Assembly: GCF_018991925.1 (NCBI RefSeq)
Contig: NW_024748870.1
Span: 3,879,936-3,943,935, forward strand
Length of the DNA stretch: 64,000 nt
DNA from: Homarus americanus
Taxonomy: Eukaryota; Arthropoda; Malacostraca; Decapoda; Nephropidae
Reading direction: 5' to 3'
This document shows, in pieces, positions 22,736 through 34,921 of the stretch. Below the pieces are notes generated by a model. It searched no databases. It saw only the letters and a list, made by a program, of their open reading frames with translations, and had not been told where the DNA came from. A program made the position numbers and the translations under genes. The number at the start of each line of letters is the position of its first letter. The first letter of the stretch is position 1.

Positions 22736-25355
22736 AATTACGGGTGACGGAAAGCAAAACACCGATGACGTGGCAAGAAAATTTGGAAACAAAATGCGTG
22801 TGGGAAAAGTGTCTCTGGCGGTAAGATCTCTCACAGAGGAATCCTCCGGTGGGGTGATGCCAATAAACAGAGAGACATTAAAACTACTGAAAGAGAAACA
22901 TCCCCCTGCAAGCGAAGACGAAGGCATCAGGTTCGAGGGTGACTATATCCCACCAAACGCTGTCCTGTTCGAGAAAATAACAGGAGAGATGGTGTGGAAA
23001 AAGGCACTGAAGACTCGAGGAGGAGCCGGCCCTTCAAGTCTGGATGCAAACGGTTGGAGATTCATCCTCAGCACAAACAAGTTTGGCCCTGTAGCAAGCA
23101 ATCTCTGCACTGTCAATGCCGCCCTTGCAAGAAAGCTTGCATCCTCTTGCTGCCATCACCTCCAGGCCCTGACGGCCTGCCGCCTTATTCCTCTGGAAAA
23201 GAAACCAGGATGTAGACCTATAGGGGTGGGGGAAGTGCTGAGGCGGATCATCGGAAAATGCATAATGGAGGTGGTAAAGGATGATGTCAGGGCAGCAGCA
23301 GGGAACCTACAAGTGTGTGCTGGCCACCAGGCTGGTGGGGAGGCCGCCATTCACGCCATGAGATTGATATTTGAGCAGCGTGATTGTGAGGCCGTTCTCC
23401 TGGTGGATGCTTCAAACGCATTCAACATACTTAACCGCAAGGCTGCACTGCACAACATCAAGATCAAGTGTCCAAGCTTTGCAATGTATGTTGAAAATTC
23501 GTATAGGAATCCATCAGACCTCTATATAGTAAACAACAAGGCTCTAAGAGGTGATACCATCTTACAGTCAACCGAGGGAACAACACAGGGGGACCCTGTT
23601 GCAATGGCAATGTATGCAATTGGCCTATCAGTGCTCCAACAAGAAATAAAATTTGAAACAACTGGGGTCAAACAAGTGGCATATGCTGATGACTTTACAG
23701 GAGCAGGAAAAGTGGAGGGCATCAAAAAGTGGTGGAACTTGGTAACATCGCGAGGTCCACAAATAGGGTACCACCCAAACGCCAGCAAGTCCTTCCTCAT
23801 CGTGAAGCCAGAACATTATGAACGGGCAATGGAGGTTTTTGGTGGAAGTGAGGTCAAAATAACTAAGGACGGCCAAAGACATCTAGGCGCAGTAATTGGT
23901 ACTGCGGACTTCAAGACCGAGTACGTAGCAGGAAAGGTGAATGAGTGGGTTAGTGAAATCCAAGCTCTGTCTGAGATTGCTAACACAGAGCCACATGCGG
24001 CCTTTGCTGCATTCACCCATGGAGTCAAGCATCGTTGAAACTACCTGATGCGTACTATCCCTGATATCGGACCCCTCCTCCACCCTCTGGAAGAAGTTAT
24101 CAGTGTCAATTTCATTCCTAAATTAGTGAAACACCCTGACTTAACCCCAGCAGAAAGAGCACTCCTTGCACTTCCATCAAGACTGGGAGGGATGGGACTA
24201 ACAAATCCAGAGGAGATTGCTGCCACTGAACATCAAAATTCACTTAAGCTCACGGCAGCCCTCACGGACCACATAATAGCCCAGAATGCAACAGGGGAAG
24301 TGGTTACCACTGAAGTAAATAAGATTCGTAGGTCCATTACAACAGATCGACAGCACTGCCAAAATGATAAGTTGCAGCAACTGTTGCTGCAGGTACCAGA
24401 AAATTTGAAAAAAAAGTAGCTATAGCGCAGGAGGTGGGCACCTCGAACTGGTTAACTACGTTACCGATAAGGGCAAATGGTTTCAGTCTTAATAAACAAG
24501 AATTTACAGATGCCATTGCTCTAAGGTATGGTCGGCCAGTAGAAGGTTTGCCCTCCCAATGCGTGTGTGGCTCTTCCTGTGTGCCATGGTGTGCAAGAAA
24601 GGGGGCTTCATATGCATGAGGCATGACGAGATAAGGGACCTCACAGCAAATATGTTGAAGGAAATCTGCCGGGACGTCATGGTAGAACCGACCCTCCTTC
24701 CATTGGATGGTGAGATCTTCCAACACAGGACTTCAAATACATCTAACGAAGCCCGTGTGGACGTCAGTGCTTGAGGATTCTGGACGCAGGGACAGCGAGC
24801 TTTCTTTGACATCAGGATTTTTGATCCCCTGGCCGCATGTCACCGTAACCTAGCTCTCGATGCTGCACATAGGAGGAACGAGAACGACAAGAGAAGGGTA
24901 TATGGGGAGAGAATTCAACACGTTGATCAAGGCAGCTTCACTCCTCTAGTGTTCACAACCTCTGGTGGGATGGGACCAAGTGCAAGATGTTTCTACGCCA
25001 GACTCGGGGAGGTGATCTCCGAACAGAAGCAGCAGCCCAGAAGTTAAGTTACAGCCTGGATGAGATGTCGACTGTTTTTCTCTCTCCTTTGGTCGGCTTT
25101 GCTCTGCCTCAGGGGAACGAGAGCTTCTGCCCCAACTCCGACAACTGCTGCAGATATTGACTATGAGGCTACTGTCACTGAATGCCGCATAGATCTGCGG
25201 CTCAACTAATTTAACACAGATAGGATAGCTACTTATGTATTAGGATATTTAATATTAAGGTAATTAAATGGTGGCGAAGGTGTGGCTATTGGGGGAGGCT
25301 GGAGGCTAATAATTAAAAAAAAAAAAGGTATTAGTAGTAGTAGTAGTAGTAGTAC
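22736..25355 (+). mobile_element. Non-LTR retrotransposon, longer 5'-truncated copy
   Basis: About 2.6 kb: the reverse transcriptase ORF, a C-terminal Cys-motif plus endonuclease-type region, a 3' UTR (25210-25308), an A-rich run and (TAG)n. It abuts copy 1 head to tail; the TAG tail of copy 1 is its 5' flank. The N-terminal part of the ORF and any 5' UTR are missing. The order RT, Cys-motif, PD-(D/E)XK-like region is that of the R2-like, RLE-bearing non-LTR elements (R2, R4/Dong, NeSL and relatives). I cannot settle the clade by eye. Related coding sequence is common in invertebrate genomes. Confidence 0.85.
22740..25209 (+). pseudogene. Reverse transcriptase / endonuclease polyprotein, broken
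   Basis: The main open stretch 22770-24038 gives 422 residues, and the frame is open back to the 5' junction. Counting from 22770, RT blocks appear in order: RPIGVGEVLRRIIGK (149-163), VDASNAF with the first catalytic Asp (212-218), TTQGDP (271-276), YADD (305-308) and GQRHLG (368-373). Breaks: in-frame TGA at 24036, where a Trp codon is likely (HR*NYL); a frameshift in an A8 run at 24408-24415; a second frameshift just after CVCG (24560-24571); TGA at 24772 before GFW; and TAA where copy 1 has Phe. The Cys-motif and a downstream ARVDV...FFDIRIFDP pair resemble a CCHC knuckle and a restriction-like nuclease core. The usual His of the Cys-motif is not evident. It cannot make a full protein. 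Confidence 0.85.
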
Positions 25356-25541
25356 TTTGAAAACTCCCAGCCACTACGGTACACTTCTTGTTCTCTTCAG
25401 TTAACTCGTTGTCTGCCCGTTCCGTAGAGTAAACTGGCTTCCTTTCCCATTTCAAAATATCACTTATAAACATCGCACACAAACATGGCGTCAGTCAATC
25501 TCAAAGACTGTACTATTTTGTTTTTTCTTTTTTCTTCGTCT

Positions 25542-25578
<37 letters not shown>

Positions 25579-25754
25579 CCGATGGGTTTTACGAGGAACT
25601 GGTGGGTGTATGGACCAGCCTCCGACGCCAGCAAAACCGGTTACTACTCTGTATGTATCCCCTCCCTCCCCACCAACTCCTGCTTAAGATAGTCAGAAAG
25701 TATATCAATCGTATGCAATGAGTAGAAAAATATCAGATTAAATACCGATCGAAG

Positions 25755-25800
<46 letters not shown>

Positions 25801-25813
25801 TGTGTGTGTGTGT
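25356..25813. other. Non-coding, with (GT)n and (GA)n tracts
   Basis: (GT)n at 25546-25574 and (GA)n at 25757-25798. Between them, nothing is recognised. Confidence 0.6.
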
Positions 25814-25945
25814 AATAATAATAATAATAATAATTAACGGTTTATTGAAAAAATTCTGCAGCCCGAAGGCTGAAAATATACATTGGACATAAATGACTTA
25901 TTACATACATTGGTGGTTTCACAAAAGCCTTCATTAGAGAGAGGT
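25814..25945 (-). mobile_element. Dispersed repeat with (ATT)n tail, copy 2
   Basis: On the minus strand it reads AATGAAGGCTTTTGTGAAAC ... ATGTAATAAGTCATTT ... TGTCCAATGT ... TTCAATAAACCGTTAATTAT and then ATT repeats. It lines up with the copy at 44565-44722 over about 120 bp with only small differences, so the two are one family. Confidence 0.75.
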
Positions 25946-25998
25946 AAAGGAACATACAGTGAACATACAAATTAATGTAGGTGTTGAACAGCAAACTC

Positions 25999-26323
25999 GT
26001 AGTGTAGTAACTCCCTCCCAGATGGTGTTAGGAGGAACTCACGTGGTGTAGTAGTTCCCTCAGATGGTGTTATGAGGGACCTGGCGTGGTGTAGTAATTC
26101 CCTCGCAGATGGTGTTATGAGGGGCCTCACGTGGTGTAGTAATTCCCTCACAGATGGTGTTATGAGGGACCTCACGTGGTGTAGTAATTACCTCACAGAT
26201 GGTGTTATGAGGGGCCTCACGTGGTGTAGTAACTCCCTCACAGATGGTGTTATGAGGGGCCTCACGTGGTGTAGTAATTCCCTCACAGATGGTGTTATGA
26301 AGGGCATCACGTGGTGTAGTAGA
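25999..26323. repeat. 45-bp minisatellite, about seven copies
   Basis: Unit CCTCACGTGGTGTAGTAATT then CCCTCACAGATGGTGTTATG then AGGGG. 45 is divisible by three, so both strands stay open as 15-residue repeats (for example CSNSLTDGVMRGLTW). Unit differences alter residues freely and there is no sign of protein selection. Confidence 0.93.
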
Positions 26324-26453
26324 TGTGTGTGTGTGTGTAGTGACATCCCTTCCCTAAAACACTCTACCACCTTACCACCACCACACCCTCTCATACACAC
26401 ACACGCCATCACGTCTTGGTAAACAAAAGACAATGTCCCCTTCAGAGTAGCCA

Positions 26454-26454
<1 letters not shown>

Positions 26455-26508
<54 letters not shown>
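26455..26508. repeat. (CA)n microsatellite
   Basis: About 27 CA units. Confidence 0.97.
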
Positions 26509-26510
<2 letters not shown>

Positions 26511-26651
26511 CACTGTTATGTCATTTTTATATATCTTACAAACATCCAGAACGTCACAGGCTTATGGCTCAGGTATCGTAAAATGTGAGATACAAGGGAC
26601 GATAAATCACACACATAGTGTAGTTTGACAGAGGATGGCCTCCTCTCCTGC

Positions 26652-26850
26652 TGTGCTCCCCCAACACCTCGCTCACCACCATCCACCACATCACCACTAT
26701 GCTCACCACCACCTACCACACCACACTATACCATGATCACCACCACCTACCACACCACACTATACCATGATCACCACCACCTACCATACCACACTACACT
26801 CACCGCCCCACACCACACTATACTACACTCACCACCATCCACCACACCCC
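26652..26850. repeat. CAC-rich minisatellite, about 33-bp unit
   Basis: Repeats of CACCACCTACCACACCACAC followed by TATACCATGATCA, three clear copies with degraded ones outside. Confidence 0.8.
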
Positions 26851-27000
26851 AATTATAATATAACAATAATGAATATGACACTTTATTATCAGTTGTGTAT
26901 GAACCTCTGTCCTGTGTGGCAGTGAACAGTGATAGTACCCTCAGTGTCAAGACCCGACCGAACTACTCAGATTACGCAAAGTTGTACTCTCTCTCTTGCC

Positions 27001-27004
<4 letters not shown>

Positions 27005-27063
<59 letters not shown>
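27005..27063. repeat. (CA)n microsatellite
   Basis: About 29 CA units, grading into imperfect CA/CG-rich sequence to 27135. Confidence 0.97.
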
Positions 27064-27067
<4 letters not shown>

Positions 27068-27135
27068 ACCCCACGCACACAGACACGCACTCACGTACTC
27101 ATACACATACACACGCAAGCACATACACACACGCA

Positions 27136-28766
27136 ATTACCCCATTGTTAGAGTCTCTTACTAAAGACAGGTCAGCAGGCATCATTTATAACAGAGGGAT
27201 ACTCACCCTAACAGAGCCCGTGTTGTATCACTTCAGGTTATTATACATTAACTACACTCTACAGAAAATAAATATATATATTTATAAGTGTAAATAAATA
27301 AATAATACAAAAATATGATAAACGTAGTAACATTCGTGTGTGTTACATGTAGTAATCCAGATGATACTAAATGTTACATAATAATTCCTTGAGATAATTA
27401 CACAGTATAAAATTAGCAGGTGCCACTAACACGGCTGAGGATCTCGGCTCAACCATGTCAGTGTTGTTCTTACTGTTCACTCAGTCTGTAGTTTTCTGGC
27501 TAAATAAACTGTCAATATCAGTAACAGTATTTAATGTTCCTCCTTTCCACCACTCCTCTCTTATTATAATCTATTAACTTACACATGTTGAGATTTAAAG
27601 GTAAACACGGATTTAACACACATCATAAAGTTGTGAGTCTCCTCCAGCTCTTTGGACGCTGAGTGTGAGCGTGTTCTGGATCAAAAAGTTTAAGGCACTC
27701 TAACAAGAAGCTAATTGCTCTTGGGTCTCCAGTTCAGTCAGAATAGAGCCCATTACTTCGGTCAGGAACAGAGCCCCGTATCTGCCTCAGCCACCAAGAA
27801 CGCCTGAGCTGATGAGAACACAGGTCTTAGTGGGTTCTCTGCAGTCAGCACCACCGCCTTGGTTAACTGTGCTGTAACATAAGACTGGTAGAAGGAGAGT
27901 ATAGACCCAACACCAACTGTCTGTTAGTTTCTCGAGGCATTTGGTGTGTCACTGTCGATATGTTTACAGCAGTCATCGGGCCTGAAGATACGAGATACCC
28001 TATAACGAAACTCTTCTTGTTCATTTTAAGAACTTCACCTGTCCTAGATGTTCATACTCTCTTCACTGAACGCTGGCTCCGGGAGTATACTAAATATACC
28101 TAGAAAATTTCATCCAGCAACACACATCACGCAGTCATCACACGGGGGGTAGTGTAAGAACCAGGTTAGAGTTTAATCAAGTACCTCACTCAGGACATAC
28201 AACACACCCACAAAGTTTTATCAACACAGGTAATGTAATTTCACGCGACGTCTAAAACAAACACGTGATTTCACAGCATAATTCTGAGGCCACAAGTCTT
28301 GCCAAACATTTAAATAAAACTAACGAAATCTATTTTTTTTTAATATCAATAAGCGAACGTAATTTCATTAAACAAGACCATTTTTGTTTTTGTTTATATA
28401 CAAATGAGAAAACGAATTTGGAAAAGAACACACACAGTCAGACAAATTGATAGTCAGACAAAATACAGTTAGATAAATAGACACTCAGATATGGAATCAG
28501 ATACACACAGAGCGCCCCCAGACCTCTAGAAAGTATCCACACAAAATTGGCCAAAGGCGTAAAAATATTCGTTTATTTACCTATAAATACTACACACTTG
28601 GCACACTACAACACTTAGTTATATTCCAAACACTATAAGGGCAAGAAGAGGTGACCTGTGGCGCCAAACTCCCTAATGATAACACTAGTTCCTACACCTT
28701 GATGACCAGAGGCTACACAACTAAGTCTTCAAGCGGCAAAGGGTACGGAGTGAACGCTCATTAGTG
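27136..28766. other. Non-coding stretch, nothing recognised
   Basis: No gene or transposon recognised across 1.6 kb. Short AT-rich frames only. Confidence 0.4.
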
Positions 28767-28906
28767 TGAGTGGAGTGTGACATGATCAGCAGTGTGGAGG
28801 GTGACATGATCAGCAGTGTGGAGGGTGACATGATCAGCAGTGTGGAGGGTGACATGATCAGTAGTGTGGAGGGTGACATGATCAGCAGTGTGGAGGGTGA
28901 CATGAA
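28767..28906. repeat. 24-bp minisatellite, about six copies
   Basis: Unit GATCAGCAGTGTGGAGGGTG plus ACAT, near-perfect. Confidence 0.93.
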
Positions 28907-29041
28907 CGTTTGAATACAGGTCCATATCCATGATCGTGGAACATAGGATATCCCTTAAGGCAGTACCTAACGTTTGGTATTCAAGAAACATAGTGAAAGT
29001 CCACGGTATGGTTAATGCCGACGGATATTTGTAAGGGCTCC

Positions 29042-29043
<2 letters not shown>

Positions 29044-29086
<43 letters not shown>
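29044..29086. repeat. (CA)n microsatellite
   Basis: About 21 CA units. Confidence 0.95.
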
Positions 29087-29089
<3 letters not shown>

Positions 29090-29250
29090 AAATAAAAAAG
29101 AACCAACTGTAATTATTTAGTCAAACTTTTTTTTTCTTCATTTAATTAGACAAATAGCGGAGCAGCATGTGGCAATCTTCTCCTAAAGCTTATGACACGC
29201 AGCTGTTGCCCGCTTTACCAGGCAGCTCGGGACACTACAGGAGGTCAGTC

Positions 29251-29512
29251 AACTCTCAGCAGGCAGCACAGGGCACACACTACAGGAGGCCAGGCAGCGG
29301 AGGACACACTAGGAGGCCAGGCAGCGGAGGACACACTACAGGAGGCCAGGCAGCGGAGGACACAAGATAGGAGGCACAGGAGGCCAGGCAGCGGAGGACA
29401 CAAGATAGGAGGCCAGGCAGCGGAGGACACAATATAGGAGGCCAGGCAGCGGAGGACACAATATAGGAGGCCAGGCAGCGGAGGACATAATATAGGAGGC
29501 CAGGCACCAGGG
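29251..29512. repeat. 29-bp minisatellite
   Basis: Unit AGGCCAGGCAGCGGAGGACA plus CAATATAGG (variants CACTAGG, CACTACAGG, CAAGATAGG), about nine copies. Variation is confined to the second part of the unit. Confidence 0.93.
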
Positions 29513-29551
29513 CAGGACGGTCATCTTAGGGATTAGTAAGTGTTAGCTGAT

Positions 29552-29552
<1 letters not shown>

Positions 29553-29586
<34 letters not shown>
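29553..29586. repeat. (GT)n microsatellite
   Basis: About 17 GT units. Confidence 0.95.
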
Positions 29587-29589
<3 letters not shown>

Positions 29590-29620
29590 CGAGTCACCCT
29601 TAGGCTGCCGCTAATTTATA

Positions 29621-30095
29621 CCACCATCACCACTCTTCGCTACCACCACCACCACCACCACCACTACCACTACCACCATCACCACTCTCTGTCACCACCA
29701 TCACCACCACAATATACCACCACCGCTACAAGTCTCTGTAGAGGTGGTGATGTAAGTACCGGTTTGAATGGTAGTGGTTGTAGTAGCCAGGTGATGCAAA
29801 TTGATGTTGCAAGTGGTGGTGGTAGTAGTAACCTGATGGTGGTAGTTCTAGTAGCCTGATGGTGGTAGTTCTAGTAGCCTGATGGTGGTAGTTCTAGTAG
29901 TAGTTGCAGGAGCCAAAAGATGTAGATTGTAGATGGTTGCTGTGGTAGTGGTAGGATACTGGTAGTGGTTGTAGTAGCCATAAAATGTAGATAGTTGATG
30001 TTGTAGTGGAAGTAGTAGTAGTCGCAGTAGTCGTAGTAGTGGTTGTGGGGGTTGTGGTGGTAGTGGTGGTGGTGGTGGTGGTAGTAGTAGTTAGC
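29621..30095. repeat. (ACC)n block followed by GTA/GGT-rich block
   Basis: 29641-29735 is ACC-rich; 29790-30095 is GTAGTAGTGGT-rich on the same strand, so the two blocks are roughly complementary and could pair. Three near-identical units of TGATGGTGGTAGTTCTAGTA lie at 29833-29900. Confidence 0.8.
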
Positions 30096-30525
30096 AGATG
30101 ACGTTCCTACTTAAAAGCGGCACATCCCACATCAAGGTCGACGACTGGTCCTTTACTGTATATAATCACATTATACCACCAGAATATATCATTTTTATAG
30201 CCGAGACTCTCATGTGTGTTAACTCGAACATGCAACATTCATAAACAGACTGGTGTATTTAACATTGTTCACGATAAAGCGAATTATGGCTCACCCAATA
30301 CAACACAGGCAATCCCCCCCCCAAAAAAGTATCGAGACCCCAAGCGTCCGGAAGAATATGAAACATCGGGCGAAGATCAACTCAACCCAACTCATCCAAT
30401 ACATAAACGCGTCTGAGGTTTTCGTTCAATTTCTATTCCATCGGTCACCGGGATTTCAATACTTTATGACTAGGCTATATAGATGATGATAACACTGTCT
30501 ATCTTTGTCACTATAGCATCCAGTC
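30096..30525. other. Non-coding stretch, nothing recognised
   Basis: Two overlapping frames (66 and 77 codons) with no recognisable domain. Confidence 0.4.
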
Positions 30526-30900
30526 ATGGGTTCAGGGTGTGTGTGTGTGTTGGGGGGAGTCATGGGTTCAGGGTGTGTGTGTGTGTTGGGGGGAGTCATG
30601 GGTTCAGGGTGTGTGTGTGTGTTGGGGGGAGTCATGGGTTCCAGGGTGTGTGTGTGTGTTGGGGAGTCAGTCATGGGTTCAGGGTGTGTGTGTGTGTGTG
30701 GGGGGAGCATGGGTTCAGGGTGTGTGTGTGTGTTGGGGGGAAAGTCATGGTTCAGGGTGTGTGTGTGTGTTGGGGAAGTCATGGGTGGGTGTGTGTGTGT
30801 GCATGGGGGGTGTGTGTGTGTGTGTGTGGGAAGTCATGGGTTCAGGGTGTGTGTGTGTGTAGCAAGTGTGTGTGTGTGTGTGTGTGTGTGTTGTGGGTTC

Positions 30901-30942
<42 letters not shown>

Positions 30943-31240
30943 TGGGGGGTCATGGGTTGAGGGTGTGTGTGTGTGTGTGTGGGGGAGTGACGGCTGAGGT
31001 GTGTGTTGGAGGGAGTGACGGGTTGAGGGTGTGTGTGGGAGGGGTGACGGGTTGAGGGTGTGTGTTGGAGGGAGTGACGGGTTGAGGGTGTGTGTTGGAG
31101 GGAGTGACGGGTTGAGGGTGTGTGTTGGAGGGAGTGACGGGTTGAGGGTGTGTGTTGGAGGGAGTGACGGATTGAGGGTGTGTGTTGGAGGGAGTGACGG
31201 GTTGAGGGTGTTGGAGGGAGTACGGATTGAGGGTGTATAA
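30526..31240. repeat. Two joined GT-rich minisatellites
   Basis: 30526-30990 has irregular ~33-38 bp units built from GTCATGGGTTCAGGG, (GT)n and TTGGGGGGA. 31005-31235 has a cleaner 30-bp unit GTGACGGGTTGAGGGTGTGT plus GTTGGAGGGA. The units look related. Indels in the first block may partly be assembly noise. Confidence 0.9.
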
Positions 31241-31624
31241 TGTAGTACAAAACTTTTAAAGACAAGACCCTAATGACCCCTGACCTGGTGATAAGTGACC
31301 TGTGACCAAACTCAAGAGGCCTCTCCAGACGCCCATCAACCAAGAGATAGTCTATTAAAGATACAAACTAATTGGCCAATTTAACCAAGAGAGGATAACG
31401 CTATGATATCTGAACATGAACTACTTAGAAGACACTTAACCAAGCTTTAACCACCGGGGCAATATGTTCAAGTACCGTAACGTTAATCAGTCGAGTGTGT
31501 ACGAGTGAGTTGAGAATGTGAACTTGGTACAGAGTCAAGGGCAGTCCTCAAGGTACAGTAAGGTGAAAGAGTTTTGCTGGTGTCTGAGGGAGGCTGATGA
31601 TAAGTCTTAATAATGCTCTCATCC
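31241..31624. other. Non-coding stretch, nothing recognised
   Basis: Unique-looking spacer between two arrays. Confidence 0.4.
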
Positions 31625-31845
31625 CCGACCATTATGACCCATCTCCACCACATAGACCCATCTCCACCACTCATCGACCCATCTCCACCACTCCTCGACC
31701 CATCTCCACCACTCATCGACCCATCTCCACCACATAGACCCATCTCCACCACTCATCGACCCATCTCCACCACATAGACCCATCTCCACCACTCATCGAC
31801 CCATCTCCACCACATAGACCCATCTCCACCACTCCTCGACCATTC
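31625..31845. repeat. 19/21-bp minisatellite
   Basis: CCATCTCCACCACTCATCGA and the shorter CCATCTCCACCACATAGAC alternate, about ten copies in all. Confidence 0.92.
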
Positions 31846-31906
31846 AGGACCAACCACTACCAATAACAACTTTCCAGGAATGAGCCGCCACCACTACTAC
31901 ACATGC

Positions 31907-31941
31907 ACACCACCACCACCACCACCACCACCACCACCACC
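31907..31941. repeat. (CAC)n microsatellite
   Basis: About 12 CAC units. A short (ACAT)n run lies downstream at 32203-32223. Confidence 0.93.
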
Positions 31942-32369
31942 TCTCGTCTATCTCATCTCATCAATTAATCCAGCCATCTCGACCGTCTTTTCCTTCATTA
32001 TATTTACTTTGTATCTCAACCTTTTCCTCACATCATTCTTGTTTACTCTTCCTTAACCTCCCACCTCATCACTCGTCCTCTCTCGCCTCCTTATCGTATT
32101 GACTTCAAACTTTATCTTTCATTCACTAGATGTTTAAAGTGTTCGTGTGGGTCAGCTTGGTGCGGAGACGGGAATACGATCTGTATACTTTCTCTCGCGC
32201 ACATACATACATACATACATACACACGCTAAGATACAAGCCAAAATGGCCTCTATTTTACACTGAGACTTTATTGTAGCCGGAAGCGCTCTCGTGTTTTA
32301 GTTAAAGGAAGAAATAGAGAAACGTATAGGAGGAGTTTTATTGTGTGTGTGTGTGTGTAACCAACTACC

Positions 32370-32765
32370 ACTATTATCACCACCACTACTACCATATCAC
32401 CACCACTACTACCACCATCACCAACACTGCTACCATCACCACCATGACATCCTCCACCACCACCACCCCTACCACCATCACCACCATTGCTACCATCACC
32501 ACCATGACATCCTCCACCACCACCACCCCTACTACCATCACCACCACTACTACCATCACCACTACGACATCCTCCACCACCACCCCTACTACCATCACCA
32601 CCACTACTACCATCACCACTACGACATCCTCCACCACCACCCCTACTACCATATCACCACCACTACTACCACCATCACCACCACTGCTACCATCACCACT
32701 ACGACATCCTCCACCACCACCCCTACTACCATCACCACTACTACCATCGCCAGTAGCAGCGTCTC
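32370..32765. repeat. CAC/CTA-rich array with ~60-bp higher order
   Basis: Triplet-rich sequence in which a block containing GACATCCTCCACCACCACC then CCTACTACCATCACC recurs about every 55-60 bp, five to six times. His/Tyr and Thr/Ser frames follow from composition. Confidence 0.88.
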
Positions 32766-32944
32766 GTTAAAGCGGTTATCGCACAGGTGGATCAACTCAC
32801 ACATACCTCACCCCTCCATCACACTCCTCACCCCTCCACCACACTCCTCACCACTCCACACTACCACTTACTCTTCCACATTGTTCATTTCAGCAAGAGA
32901 ATTATAAGGTGTGGGTGAGGGTGGATGAAGAATGTCGGTGAGGG

Positions 32945-33100
32945 TGAGAGAAGGCAAAGATCGTAAGGGTGAATAAAGATGGTGTGGGTGATGGTGGATA
33001 AAGATGGTGTGGGTGATGGTGGATAAAGATGGTGTGGGTGATGGTGGATAAAGATGGTGTGGGTGATGGTAGATAAAGATGAAGGTGAATGAAGATGGTG
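32945..33100. repeat. 25-bp minisatellite
   Basis: Unit AAGATGGTGTGGGTGATGGT plus GGATA, about four full copies plus degraded edges. Confidence 0.9.
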
Positions 33101-34921
33101 TGAGGGATAACCAAGTCTGAAAACTCAATACCTAAAAAAAGTTCGTTTACATGAGGTGGACCTGCCGGGGTGCTGGGGCCAGAGGAAGGTGTCGCTCGCT
33201 CGGTCTGTGTATGTTGCTTTACCACACACCTGCTAGCCTGGCTGTCTCCCTCACCAAAACATCGGTGGTTACGTTAGGTTTGGATGAAGTGTTAACGTAT
33301 ACACAAATACTCTTATATAATCAGCCAAAAAATGTAGGCAGTAGTTGTGGGGAGGTGAGAACGTGCCCGGGGTAGCGAGTGACCAAACACACTGACACGA
33401 CTACCAACATCACACAATTTTCTCAATACATTTCAACGAGTTTTAATGTATTTTTTCTCTTGCTTCTTCTTTCTTCCTCTATTAATCCAACAAACTCTGG
33501 AGAAGACTAAAAAAAACCCCACAAATAAATCAAGAATGCAAATGTAACTTTCTCTTTCATGTAAAATATACGAAAGATTTTATATTTATTTCTCTCTCTA
33601 ATTTATCATGCACATTAACCCTTTGAAACACTGCCATATATAAACGAGGAATTACAATACATATGTCATTTTTTTTTATGTAACACCTCAAGAGAAAGTT
33701 GGGTATTTAATGGAACAAGACGGGAAGTGTCGCGTCGTCAGGCCCTACAGGTAAATATTGTGTGAAATTATAGTTGAATTAAAGGGTAAGATCCCCAGCC
33801 ACACCCTAGCTGCCCCTATTACCCACACCTACCAGTCTGGCTACTACCACTACCATCAATCAGTACCACCCAGGCCACCACCACCACCAGTACCACCCTA
33901 GCCACCACCACGTTAGAACACCCAGTCATCCCCCGAGGTACAGTACTTCGTCAACACAGCGATGTAAACAAACCGAGAGAACTGCTAATGACTTTCACTT
34001 AAACTCCGGAAACCAAAGCTGCTGTGATAGATCTTTGGAGCTCATTTGTTTATCCGTGGCTGAGACAGTTGAGATAGTTTAATGAAGGGGGTCATTCTGG
34101 GTGGGTGGGGGGAGGAGGGGAAGGGGGGGGGAGGGGGTTGTCTGACTCTCTTCTCATCTTGAATGCTTGTAAAAAAAAAATAAGTAAATATACAAAATAC
34201 ATTAACATTCCCGGGAGGTGCAGAAGGATGGTGCAACGTTTCACAGCCAGCCATTTGAGTCAGGTCAGAAAAACTAGTTGACCGATAGTACGGAGAGACG
34301 ACAGATGGCAACTACTTCTCTATCTTCCTCCTTAACTCGTAAGATCCATCCAACGGAGGATAACAACACCAAACACTTCACTGATTCAAAACACAGACAC
34401 CTTGTAAACTTAGTCATGTAATCCACACAGAGAGAGAGAGAGATAAGGACGTTCACAAAACATCAGCGTTGTTCGCCGGGTATATTTACAAAATGCTACT
34501 AACAAACTTGGATGGAAGGGATAAACGGGTAGAGAGATCAATATGCTCCCCGGCATCCACTGGAGGCATAAATCCGCCACATAAAAACACATCCTCGCTG
34601 CAGACTACCAAGGGATTCCTTAAATGGCGTTCCTCAGGATGTCGATAATAGTGCTGCGGCCCCCGGTGGACTTGGGTGGCCTATATTGGGGCCACAATGA
34701 GGGCCACGGGTGCCTCCTGGCAGACATAGTCGATGAAACAAGAATCGAAGCAGTTTATACAGTCAGAACATTAGATACAAACTTAACAACAACAACATGG
34801 CTAAACCTTATGATTGTTGCAGCTCTCTTGTAAACAGTCCCATCTGTGTTCATTACTGTGTTCCTACAACAACCACTGACTAGGAGCAGCAGACCTTGTG
34901 TGACCTTGATGAAGTGAAACG

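Noticed and set aside
22770..24038. Treating the 422-codon RT frame as an intact gene.
   Set aside because: Homologous sequence continues past the TGA in the same frame and then through two frameshifts, so this is the open part of a broken, 5'-truncated retrotransposon ORF.
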